A program made the position numbers and the translations under genes. This document shows, in pieces, positions 1-9,521 of a DNA stretch of 64,000 bases. How positions within the stretch are numbered: position 1 is the stretch's first letter; every line of letters begins with the position of its first letter. The notes below the pieces were generated by a model, which did not search any database, was not told the origin of the DNA, and worked only from the letters and a program-made list of their open reading frames with translations. Source of the DNA: Liolophura sinensis (lineage: Eukaryota > Mollusca > Polyplacophora > Chitonida > Chitonidae); the NCBI RefSeq assembly GCF_032854445.1, contig NC_088304.1:36414108-36478107 (forward strand), in the 5' to 3' direction.

Positions 1-955
1 AATCAGTGTTCTCAGAGTGTACATGTACTTGTAGCTTTAAATTAGACAGTTTCCCTGGATTACAGTAATCAGTGTTCTCAGAGTGTACATGTACTTGTAG
101 CTTTAAATTAGATGGTTTCCCTGGATTACAGTAAAGAGTGTTCTCAGAGTGTACATGTACTTGGAGCTTTAAATTAGATGGTTTGCTGGATTATAGTAAT
201 TAGTGTTCTCAGAGTATACATGTACTTGTAGCTTTAAATTAGATGGTTTCCCTGGATTACAGTAAAGAGTGTTCTCAGAGTGTACATGTACTTGTAGCTT
301 TAAATTAGATGGTTTGCTGGATTATAGTAATTAGTGTTCTCAGAGTATACATGTACTTGTAGCTTTAAATTAGATAGTTTTCCTGGATTACAGTAAAGAG
401 TGTTCTCAGAGTATACATGTACTTGTAGCTTTAAATTAGATGGTTTCCCTGGATTACAGTAAAGAGTGTTCTCAGAGTGTACATGTACTTGTAGCTTTAA
501 ATTAGATGGTTTGCTGGATTATAGTAATTAGTGTTCTTAGAGTATACATGTACTTGTAGCTTTAAATTAGACAGTTTTCCTGGATTACAGTAATTAGTGT
601 TCTCAGAGTATACATGTGGCTTTAAATTAGACAGTTTAACTGGATTACAGTAACCAGTGTTCTCAGAGTATACATGTAGCTTTAAATTAGACAGTTTCCC
701 TGGATTACAGTAATCAGTGTTCTCAGAGTATACATGTAGCTGTAAATTAGACAGTTTCCCTGATTACAATAATCAGTGTTCTCAGAGTATGCATGTACAT
801 GGCTTTAAATTAGACAGTTTCCCTGGATTACAGTAATTAGTGTTCTCAGAGTATACATGTACATGCAGCTTTAAATTAGACAATTTCTCTGGATTACAGT
901 AACCACTGTTCTCAGAGTATACATGTAGCTTTTAATTATACAGTTTCCCTGGCTT
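1..955. repeat. 66-bp minisatellite in an upstream STK36 intron
   Basis: About fifteen tandem copies of a 66-bp unit that contains TTCTCAGAGTGTACATGTAC and a TTAAATTAGA core. Some units are shortened by a few bases (for example near 600-720). The array starts before the window. It ends about 160 bp before the first recognisable STK36 exon, so it is intronic if the gene continues to the left. I see no exon sequence in the unit, unlike the arrays further downstream. Confidence 0.93.
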
Positions 956-1115
956 AAACTGCTCACAGATTAGCTCTCACTTTCACTGAAATTAGCACGC
1001 AAGGGATGAGGGCCTCTCATACTCATACTTTTACTTTGCAAACAGTTGCTTTCTTTGAGATATTTGGGCAATCTAACTGTCATGTGTTTTCTTTTTTTTT
1101 TTTTTTTGGATTTAG

Positions 1116-1229
1116 CTACAATGGCAGTGGTGTACAACTGACAGAAGACATCATTTTACTGGTCAGTCAGCTTTGCTGCTTCCCATTCGCAGTAGACGCC
1201 AAGGAGGAGCTATTGTCAGAAATCCAGAG
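1116..1229 (+). CDS. STK36: STK36 exon (first visible)
   Basis: Acceptor is a long T-tract ending GGATTTAG; donor is GAG|GTAACA. Enters and leaves in phase 2. Encodes a helical stretch including ILLVSQLCCFPFAVDAKEEL. Preceding exons are outside the window. Confidence 0.85.
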
Positions 1230-4200
1230 GTAACAATACCAGGTTTTCCCACCGCTAATGTAAATATTGTAAAATAACTGTACAGATAATATGAGGAAAA
1301 ATTTAAATTACTTCAAATTATTTAAATTCCTATGTGTTTTACAACTCCAGATGTAGTCATGTCCAGTCATGATGACATACAGATGTTGGAATTGTTTAAG
1401 GACTTTGGTGTTGTCTTGTAATTATAACAAAGATGTTATTGTGACACATTGCTTTATATTTAATATATAATAATAGCAACAGCAGCCTTGTTAAATTTGA
1501 ACTCGAAATAAGTTGAAAATAAACTGTGCCAGATATACACATGTAAGAAAACTTAAATTCATTAATGATTGATGTAGCGAAAATTGGTTTCAAAGTTTAG
1601 TTAACGTAACGTTTAGAGAACGTATTATCCACTTTTGTTGTTGTTGTAGCTGCCTGCTGTCTGCACAACTCCTTCCTCGTGTACTCAAAGCCTGTGTGAA
1701 GTTCCTGAAGCCAGACCAGCTGGAGATCCCCCTGGGCCTTGTCACTAGGCTGGTGCTGGGCAACACACAGTTTGTCGCTCAGTTTACACACACCATCAAT
1801 GGTCTCAATGTAAGTTTACCACATGTAGATGTGCCGTACTGACAACATTGTACTGTAGTTGATTAGTCCAGATGCTTGACCCTATTGATATGTAGGATAA
1901 AGCACACAATACCACTGTTGCGTCTGACGTAGCTTTCTCATTGGTTGTTGGCAAATCAAAATCATGACAGCCTCGTTTTTGTAAAGAGGTCAGCTGTTTG
2001 TGGATTAATTCTTAGGGGAAAATCCCTCACAAACATGGCTGTACAACGCTTTGTCGTTTCATTCACTTTTGACCTAACATTTGTCCGTAAAATGAATACA
2101 GATCTGTCATGCGTTAACAAAGCAAGAAACATGGAATTTAATTTCCTTCAACCCAAACCAGTTGATTGTTTGAAGGTATGTTTGGACATTATTGCTGTAT
2201 TGGCCAACAGAATATGGAAAATCTCTCATTTTTGAAAATATTCCCTGCCTGAACTAGCGAAAACTGTCTCAACTACATTTTGTGGGGTCATCATGATTGT
2301 GTTGCCCAACATGTTCACGTCATGTAGGCCTACAAACTGTATCCTTCACATGTGTCAAACCTACATTGCGAGAAATGAAGGTAACAAGTACTGTGCTATT
2401 TGTTGTTAGAACAGGGTAGGTAATGAGTTCAAGTGCTGGACTACGTAGTTGATTTATAATGTTGACTTGATTGTGAGAGGCCTATTACAAAGTTGCGTCA
2501 GTTTGGATTTTTTTAACAATGACATCCTACTGGGAAAATGTAAGTCTCAGCGACTAAATAAATATTTTGTGACATTTATTTGTCTCTAAAAGAGCACTTT
2601 TTCATATCCAGTAGCTGCCAGAATTCAAAAGTAAATAAATCTATCAAAAGTAGAAAAGTGTGAAAGTAATGTCCTAATAGCTGGTTGTGTCCTCTGGGCA
2701 CCTGTGGTTTACTCTTCCAATCATAATACCAGCAACCATCATATATTGATTTCATTTAACAACTATGTTCTGGGTTGATTACTTAGGGCCTGGGGGTGAG
2801 TTACCTGTCCTCCTCAGTGGACCCTGATGTACCTGTGTGTGTCCTGGGGGACATCCTCTCTGTCTGCAGCCATCTTGTCCGAGTCTCACCAGAAAACATG
2901 GTGCTGGCCCAGGCCGTCTTCCAGGGGAAACATGGTAAGCAATCTCATTCAGACACTGAATGACCCTGACAGCAGACCCCCAAACTGGCTGCAGTCCCCC
3001 ACCCACAAAACTGACTGCAGCCCCCCACCCACAAAACTGACTGCAATTCCCCACCCACAAAATTGACTAGGATTTCCCCACCCACAAAACTGACTGCAGT
3101 CTCCAACCCACAAAACTGACTGCAGTTCCCCACCCACAAAACTGACTGCAGTTCCCCACCCACAAAACTGACTGCAGCCCCCCACCCACAAAACTGACTG
3201 CAGTTCCCCACCCACAATACTGACTGCAGCCCCCCGCCCCACCCACAAAACTGACTGCAGTTCCCCACCCACAAAACTGACTGCAGTTCCCCACCCACAA
3301 AATTGACTAGGATTTCCCCACCCACAAAACTGACTGCAGCCCCCCACCCACAAAACTGACTGCAATTCCCCACCCACAAAACTGACTGCAGCCCCCCACC
3401 CACAAAACTGACTGCAGCCCCCCGCCCCACCCACAAAACTGACTGCAGTTCCCCACCCACAAAACTGACTGCAGTTCCCCACCCACAAAATTGACTAGGA
3501 TTTCCCCACCCACAAAACTGACTGCAGCCCCCCACCCACAAAACTGACTGCAATTCCCCACCCACAAAACTGACTGCAGCCACCCACCCACAAAACTGAC
3601 TGCAGTTCCCCACCCACAAAATTGACTAGGATTTCCCCACCCACAAAACTGACTGCAGTCTCCAACCCACAAAACTGACTGCAGTTCCCCACCCACAAAA
3701 CTGACTGCAGTTCCCCACCCACAAAACTGACTGCTGCCCCCACCCACAAAACTGACTGCAGTTCCCCACCCACAAAACTGACTGCAGTTCCCCACCCACA
3801 AAACTGACTGCAATCCCCCACCCACAAAATTGACTGCAGTTCCCCACCCACAAAACTGACTGCAGTTCCCCACCCACAAAACTAACTGCAGCCCCCTGCC
3901 CCACCCACAAAACTGACTGCAGTTCCCCACCCACAAAACTGACTGCAGTTCCCCACCCACAAAACTGACTGCAGTTCCCCACCCACACAACTGACCGCTG
4001 CCCCCACCCACAAAACTGACTGCAGTTCCCAACCCACAAAACTGACTGCAGCCCCCCACCCACAAAACTGACTGCAGTTCCTCACCCACAAAATTGACTG
4101 CAGTTCCCCACCCACAAAATTGACTAGGATTTCCCCACCCACAAAACTGACTGCAGTCTCCAACCCACAAAACTGACTGCAGTTCCCCACCCACAAAACT

Positions 4201-7200
4201 GACTGCAGTTCCCCACCCACAAAACTGACTGCAATCCCCCACCCACAAAACTGACTGCTAATGTATGAGTGAAAACCTCTTGAGTATAGCGTTATTAAAA
4301 AGTCAAACAAATAAATAAGATCCTAACATTGGCATCCATTTTCAGGGGATTTTGAGCCGCTGTCTTGCCTGTTGTCTCACTCATCAGCCGTGGTCCGGTC
4401 TAGAACCTGTAATATACTGGGCAATCTGATGAAACATAACAACTCACTTTATGAACAGCTGGGCAAAAGGTATGTGTACATTTACACTGGTCTGATGAAA
4501 CATAACAACTCACTTTATGAACAGCTGGGCAAAAGGTATGTGTACATTCACACTGGTCTGATGAAACATAACAACTCACTTTATGAACAGCTGGGCAAAA
4601 GGTATGTGTACATTTAGACTGATCTGATGAAACATAACAACTCACTTTATGAACAGCTGGGCAAAAGGTATGTGTACATTTAGACTGATCTGATGAAACA
4701 TAACAACTCACTTTATGAACAGCTGAGCAAAAGGTATGTGTACATTTAGACTGATCTGATGAAACATAACAACTCACTGTATGAACAGCTGGGCAAAAGG
4801 TATGTGTACATTTACACTGGTCTGATGAAACATAACTCACTTTATGAACAGCTGGGCAAAAGGTATGTGTACATTTAGACTGATCTGATGAAACATAACA
4901 ACTCACTTTATGAACAACTGGGCAAAAGGTATGTGTACATTTAGACTGATCTGATGAAACATAACAACTCACTTTATGAACAGCTGGGCAAAAGGTATGT
5001 GTACATTTAGACTGATCTGATGAAACATAATAACTCACTTTATGAACAGCTGGGCAAAAGGTATGTGTACATTTAGACTGATCTGATGAAACATAACAAC
5101 TCACTTTATGAACAGCTGGGCAAAAGGTATGTGTACATTTAGATTGATCTGATGAAACATAATAACTCACTTTATGAACAGCTGGGCAAAAGGTATGTGT
5201 ACATTTAGACTGATCTGATGAAACATAACAACTCACTTTATGAACAGCTGGGCAAAAGGTATGTGTACATTTAGACTGATCTGATGAAACATAACAACTC
5301 ACTTTATGAACAGCTGGGCAAAAGGTATGTGTACATTTAGACTGATCTGATGAAACATAACAACTCACTTTGTGAACAGTCAAGGAAATATATGCCAACT
5401 AGATTTCTAGTGCTTTCAGTGCTGCATCCTTCGTTGGAAAAAATAATACAACCCAAAAGTTTAACAAAAATGAAGGAACTATATTTGTCCTATTGCTGTG
5501 TGTTGTATGTTGTAGAGAGGACTTGTTTACTGGGCTGTTTGCCTGTCTCAAAGACGAGGATCACAATGTTAGAAAGGTAGGTGTTATAGCTGGGGGCTCA
5601 AAAAAGTGGCCAGATTTCACTAGTTATATGTCACTACTCTAAATAACTTAAAATTTTGTCCACAAAAATGCATTTTTAGAGGCAAATGAATCTCACAAAA
5701 TATTATTTTGGTGCTGAAACTTACAATTTTGATCCCATGTTCCAAGCAAACCTCAAAACACCTTCCTAAAATCAGTAGAACTGTCAGAATCAGGAAATGG
5801 GCAAGTTGGTCATGGACGAAATTTCTGGTCATTTAGGGTATTTGCCAACTATTACACTGCTCTTCAGTGCTTTGAAATTTGATTCTCCATACTGTAGGCT
5901 TTTGTTATATTTTATGTCTGTATAAATCAGGCTTCTGCTGGGGGACAACAAATCCCTGGGATCTCAGTTTCCATGCTACTGTTAAATGAATGTGATGACA
6001 AGACAGCATTTGAGAAATATTCTGTATTAGTGATGCAAATTGTGATTAACATGGTGCGATGGAAAATGTAAGTTGCTATTATATACATGTGAAGCATTTA
6101 CATTAATAGTTAGATTAAAATCCTAACTGCATGAACAGAGACAAATTTACAGGAAGCCAGATTTCACCAGTTACATGTGAACATTTGTCACTATCACACA
6201 GTTGTTAATGTACTTGTTTTACTCTTACATTCCATAGTCTTTTATACTACGAGTCATAATGTACATGACAGTGCTGTCTCGGTTCCTGCATGCTGTTTAG
6301 TTCACTGGTCTCATTGTGCTGTGTTATATTTTCAATGTGTCAGTTCATGTGTGGGTAATGCTGGTTACCACAGTGCTGACCAGTACCCCAGACTGAGGCC
6401 TGCTATCCCCCTGCTGGTGGTTAGTTGTGTCACTGGTCTCATTGTGCTGTGTTATGTTTTGAGTGTGTCAGTTCTTGTGTGGGTAATGCTGGTTATCACA
6501 GTGCCGACCTGTACCCCAAACTGAGGCCTGCTATCCCCCTGCTGGTGGTCAGTTGTGTCACTGGTCTCATTGTGGTTTGTTTTGTTTTCGATGTGTCAGT
6601 TATGCTGTGGGTAATGCTGGTTACCACAGTGCCTACCTGTACCCCAAACTGAGGCTTGCTATCCCCCTGCTGGTGGTTAGTTGTGTCACTGGTCTCATTG
6701 TGCTATGTTATATTTTGGGTGTGTCAGTTATGCTGTGGGTAATGCTGGTTACCACAGTGCTGACCTGTACCCCAAACTGAGGCCTGCTATCCCCCTGCTG
6801 GTGGTTAGTTGTGTCACTGGTCTCATTGTGCTATGTTATATTTTGGGTGTGTCAGTTATGCTGTGGGTAATGCTGGTTACCACAGTGCCTACCTGTACCC
6901 CAAACTGAGGCTTGCTATCCCCCTGCTGGTGGTCAGTTGTGTCACTGGTCTCATTGTGCTATGTTATATTTTGGGTGTGTCAGTTATGCTGTGGGTAATG
7001 CTGGTTACCACAGTGCTGACCTGTACCCCAAACTGAGGCCTGCTATCCCCCTGTTGGTGGTTAGTTGTGTCACTGGTCTGATTGTGCTGTGTTATGTTTT
7101 CAGTGTGTCAATTATGCTGTGGGTAATGCTGGTTACCACAATGCTGACCAGTACCCCAAACTGAGGCCTGCTATCCCCCTGCTGGTGGTCAGTTGTGTCA

Positions 7201-9521
7201 CTGGTCTCATTGTGCTATGTTATATTTTGGGTGTGTCAGTTATGCTGTGGGTAATGCTGGTTACCACAGTGCCTACCTGTACCCCAAACTGAGGCCTGCT
7301 ATCCCCCTGCTGGTGGTCAGTTGTGTCACTGGTCTGATTGTGCTGTGTTATGTTTTCAGTGTGTCAGTTATGCTGTGGGTAATGCTGGTTACCACAATGC
7401 TGACCAGTACCCCAAACTGAGGCCCGCTATCCCCCTGCTGGTGGTCAATTGTGTTACTGGCCTAATTGTGCTGTGTTATGTTTTCAGTGTGTCAGTTATG
7501 CTGTGGGTAATGCTGGTTACCACAGTGCCGACCTGTACCCCAGACTGAGGCCCGCTATCCCCCTGTTGGTGGAGCTGTTAAGGGACCCAGTGACTAAGAC
7601 ACGGTGTCATGCAGCCAGTAAGTCTATGAAATATTTACCCAAATCAGTTATCCCAACTGGCCTCAGAATCTACATGTACACATATGCTTTCTTTTAAATC
7701 TGAAGGAACTTAGATATTAATAATTATAGTGAAATATTGTATCAAGTTAGTACACATAGTGGTAGATTAAGGTCAATGTTGGCATTTTTTGTTGTTTTTT
7801 TTTTTTGTTTTGTTTGATTTGGTTTTGAGAACAGCAAAATAATCATGATAAGCCTGGCTTGGCCTATGTTAATGTTCCTGTCAGTCATTGCTTTAATCTC
7901 TCTATCCCCCTTAGATGCCTGTGGTAACCTGAGCCTCCACTCCCCTGCACTGTGTCAAGATCTCATCAAGGCTAAAGCTGTTAACAGGTAATTCGCTCAT
8001 CCAGTCCCATAGTTGGTCTCTTCAGTTGTTCACACTAAGACACTTTATCAGTCATTCATTAAATACATGTCCCTCAGTCAGTCATTTGGTCACTCACTCA
8101 GTCCCTTTGCCAGTGAATCATCCACATCAGTTGTGAATGGGATTAGTATATATCGGAGAACATCAGCTAATGTGGATAAGAGCTGTGAAGATTTTATGAT
8201 ACACATAGAAATTTGGCATGGGAAATTTTAATGTTAGAGCAATATACATGTATGTACTTATTTGTGTCTGATTTACTCTGATTGGTTGTTATAGCCTTGT
8301 TTCATATTGTTGGATGTTTTACCCTGTGTTTGATTGGTTGTTATAACCTTGTTTCATGTTGAGTGTTTTAGTTTGTGTTTGATTGGTTGTTATGGCCTTG
8401 TTTCATGTTGTTGGATGTTTTGCTTTGTGTTTGATTGGTTGTTATCATGGTTATTGTCGTGTTTCAGGTTGTTGGATTTGGTGTGTCATGACACCCAGTA
8501 CAATGTCCAGTCGTGTGCTCTGTTGGCCCTAAGGACAATGTCGCAACAACCATCTCTGAAAAAGGTAACAAAACACAAACACTGCTTGTGATTGGCTGGA
8601 TTGTCTAAAAGAAAACACACTTTGTGCTGCAGCCTGAAAAATGTGGAAATCTTTCTCTTCAGCTTTCAAATAAGTGTCTTGACTGAAATGATAACTACAT
8701 GTACATGTATAATTATATGCTAAGGCAAAGTCTGATTAGAATCGTTAAGAACACCACAACATTTGATGATTTTTTTGAAATAGTGTCATGATGAAACCAG
8801 TACCTTTGGCAAGCTTTAGTGGCTTGAATGACTTCTCTAAGCTGATTTTTATATGTACACAAAAATGGCTTTGTGGTAAATAAATATTGTATGGACAAAC
8901 TCATTATCCTGGTGTTGAGAAAGGTATATAGGGGGTGTGTCAGAATTTTGGAAGGGTTCACACAAAGGGTTGAAATCTCCAGATATTGTTCTCAACTCAT
9001 GGGTAACTTATAAAGGAAAGTGTTGTTACCAAGAACGATTGATCCAAATAGTCATGAAGTGTCAGAAGTTACATCTCGTGTCCATACTAAAACCATGTAT
9101 TTAGGCTTTCCTTTTTTATAGAAAATTCCTTACTTTTTCAAGTATTTCACCATTATATGCACCTACTCCCCTGCTAGGAAGTTTGGTGTAGGAAGAAGGT
9201 TTTTTTGATACATGTACATGTAAGCTGAAACAATTTCCTTTGATTTCCCTGTCTTCTTTTATAATTTAGATGGCCATTGTCTGGTTTGTAATGTTTGTAC
9301 CTGTATTTAACCTGCTACACCACTCTTTCTGACTACAGGAAATGCTAGTGCTCAAGGCTGCTAAAAAACTGTCCCCAATCACATCTGGTCATACCCCACG
9401 AGGTCGCTCTGGAAGTGGGAGTCGTCCTATTAGCGTTGTCTCCAGCCTCAAGAGCTCTGCAGGGAGCCTCAACACTGTGGTGAACCATTGTAATAAGTTG
9501 TTACTCGTTCTCAAGGGCTGA
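1116..9521 (+). CDS. STK36: STK36 (Fused) serine/threonine kinase, C-terminal part, nine exons
   Basis: C-terminal end of the Fused-type kinase STK36, known in animals for roles in Hedgehog signalling and in building motile cilia. Nine exons join in frame: 1116-1229, 1650-1809, 2787-2934, 4346-4469, 5516-5576, 7488-7617, 7915-7987, 8468-8564 and 9339-9521. Every junction is GT-AG and all phases agree. The product is about 362 residues plus a stop. Recognition rests on the armadillo/HEAT-like C-terminus: DEDHNVRK followed by YAVGNAGYHSADLYP, then LLDLVCHDTQYNVQSCALLA, and the final HCNKLLLVLKG. These match, from memory, the order and wording of the vertebrate STK36 C-terminus, including its last residues. 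The kinase domain and most of the protein (the human protein is about 1,300 residues) lie left of the window. Introns are crowded with minisatellites, three of them derived from the exon junctions. The last four exons recur at 44375-46403. Confidence 0.9.
1650..1809 (+). CDS. STK36: STK36 exon
   Basis: Acceptor TTGTTGTTGTAG, donor AAT|GTAAGT. Enters in phase 2 and leaves in phase 0. Encodes LLPRVLKACVKFLKPDQLEI and then a leucine-rich helix ending in INGLN, consistent with helical repeat packing. Confidence 0.88.
2787..2934 (+). CDS. STK36: STK36 exon
   Basis: Acceptor GATTACTTAG, donor CATG|GTAAGC. Phase 0 to phase 1. Encodes VCVLGDILSVCSHLVRVSPE followed by NMVLAQAVFQGKH. The 26-bp minisatellite begins about 55 bp after its donor. 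Confidence 0.88.
2990..4258. repeat. 26-bp C-rich minisatellite filling an STK36 intron
   Basis: Roughly 48 tandem copies of a 26-bp unit (CCCACCCACAAAACTGACTG followed by CAGTTC), occupying nearly all of the 1.4-kb intron between the exons at 2787-2934 and 4346-4469. Variants alternate between GTTCC, GCCCCC, GATTT and GTCTCC joins. The unit length is 2 modulo 3 and the minus strand has no stop in any phase. This creates long repetitive open frames on the minus strand that I do not regard as genes. The minus strand carries GGGTGGGG in most units, so it is G-run rich. Confidence 0.95.
4268..4318 (-). repeat. Fragment of a dispersed mollusc-type SINE
   Basis: Short degenerate match, in reverse orientation, to the head of the repeat also seen at 28441-28574 (CTTGAGTATAGCGTTATTAA, then AACAAATAAATAA). 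Sits between the 26-bp array and the next exon. Confidence 0.45.
4346..4469 (+). CDS. STK36: STK36 exon whose 3' end seeds a minisatellite
   Basis: Acceptor CATTTTCAG, donor AAAAG|GTATGT. Phase 1 to phase 2. Encodes an ARM-like helix pair: LLSHSSAVVRSRTCNILGNL, then MKHNNSLYEQLGKR. Its last ~40 bases and its donor are repeated downstream at 66-bp spacing. The true exon end is taken as the first donor because this restores frame to the exon at 5516. The second and third donors would extend the exon in frame by 22 or 44 residues. Confidence 0.88.
4426..5390. repeat. 66-bp minisatellite carrying an exon end and splice donor
   Basis: Fourteen units plus a partial last one. The exon-derived ATG of MKHNNSLYEQLGKR recurs at 4429, 4495, 4561, 4627, 4693, 4759, 4825 (this unit is 63 bp), 4888, 4954, 5020, 5086, 5152, 5218, 5284 and 5350. 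Each full unit repeats the last ~40 exon bases, the donor context AAAAGGTATGT, and about 20 intron bases. The first three units are open in the STK36 frame because 66 is a multiple of 3; from the third unit's tail on, a TAG (ATTTAGACTG) closes the frame. The last partial unit has lost the donor. Confidence 0.95.
5516..5576 (+). CDS. STK36: STK36 short exon
   Basis: 61-nt exon. Acceptor TATGTTGTAG, donor AAAG|GTAGGT. Phase 2 to phase 0. Encodes EDLFTGLFACLKDEDHNVRK, a typical armadillo/HEAT helix ending in the conserved D-x-D-x-x-VR-K motif, which joins in frame to YAVGNAGYH in the next exon. Confidence 0.9.
6112..6260. repeat. Dispersed ~150-bp repeat, copy in STK36 intron
   Basis: Shares an ordered set of motifs (AATCCTAACT, GCCAGATTTCAC, TGTGAACATTTGTCACTATC, TTTTACTC, AGTCTTTTATA) with stretches near 22880-23010, 26340-26450 and 35505-35670. 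No coding potential or clear termini seen. A shorter match (CCAGATTTCACTAGTTATAT) lies near 5610. Confidence 0.5.
6297..7570. repeat. 128-bp minisatellite carrying an exon start and splice acceptor
   Basis: Ten units of 128 bp, the last being the functional STK36 exon start. Each unit holds the 3' end of the intron, the acceptor position, and about the first 84 bases of the exon (coding VGNAGYHSADLYPKLRPAIP). At the acceptor position (ending at 6335, 6463, 6591, 6719, 6847, 6975, 7103, 7231, 7359 and 7487) the last three bases are CAA, GAG, CGA, GGG, GGG, GGG, CAG, GGG, CAG and CAG. Most upstream units have therefore lost a usable acceptor. 128 is not a multiple of 3, and reading from one unit into the next meets a stop in the following unit. 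Confidence 0.95.
7488..7617 (+). CDS. STK36: STK36 exon, last unit of the 128-bp array
   Basis: Acceptor TTATGTTTTCAG, donor GCCA|GTAAGT. Phase 0 to phase 1. Encodes YAVGNAGYHSADLYPRLRPA, then IPLLVELLRDPVTKTRCHAA. This is the only unit of the 128-bp array that continues into ELLRDPVTK and a proper donor, so it is taken as the real exon. Confidence 0.92.
7915..7987 (+). CDS. STK36: STK36 exon
   Basis: 73-nt exon. Acceptor TATCCCCCTTAG, donor AACAG|GTAATT. Phase 1 to phase 2. Encodes NACGNLSLHSPALCQDLIKA, matching the NVASALGNLG-type helix of vertebrate STK36. Confidence 0.9.
8280..8484. repeat. 52-bp minisatellite spanning an exon acceptor
   Basis: GATTGGTTGTTAT recurs at 8280, 8332, 8381 and 8433. 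Each unit has GTTTCA, then a base or two, then GTTGTTGGAT, which copies the acceptor and first bases of the exon at 8468. In the three upstream units the acceptor reads TTTCAT instead of TTTCAG, so only the last unit can splice. The array is small but has the same logic as the 128-bp array. Confidence 0.8.
8468..8564 (+). CDS. STK36: STK36 exon
   Basis: Acceptor GTCGTGTTTCAG, donor AAAAAG|GTAACA. Phase 2 to phase 0. Encodes LLDLVCHDTQYNVQSCALLA, then LRTMSQQPSLKK, an armadillo-type repeat close to the vertebrate wording ([20 protein letters not shown]). Confidence 0.92.
9339..9521 (+). CDS. STK36: STK36 terminal exon
   Basis: Acceptor TTTCTGACTACAG. Sixty codons, then TGA at 9519-9521. Encodes EMLVLKAAKKLSP, a serine/glycine/arginine-rich low-complexity linker (RGRSGSGSRP), then VVNHCNKLLLVLKG. 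The final motif corresponds to the HCRKLIHLLRP ending of vertebrate STK36, which fixes this as the true C-terminus. Confidence 0.92.
   Translation, partial: EMLVLKAAKKLSPITSGHTPRGRSGSGSRPISVVSSLKSSAGSLNTVVNHCNKLLLVLKG

Noticed and set aside
1945-2235. 96-codon plus-strand frame in an STK36 intron
   Set aside because: No family resemblance, and splicing around it restores the STK36 frame.
2945-4248. Long minus-strand open frames rich in VGNCSQFCGWG-type repeats (up to 313 codons)
   Set aside because: They are the stop-free complement of the 26-bp minisatellite, present in all three phases, inside a plus-strand intron. No splice sites, start context or non-repeat sequence supports a gene.
4400-5398. 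332-codon minus-strand frame with 22-residue repeats (VHKVSCYVSSDQSKCTHTFC)
   Set aside because: It is antisense to the 66-bp exon-derived array. The period follows the array, and the sense strand is explained by STK36.
6425-7548. Series of 75-codon plus-strand frames at 128-bp spacing
   Set aside because: Each is the exon-like part of one array unit running out of frame into the next. Only the last unit has the downstream exon sequence and donor.
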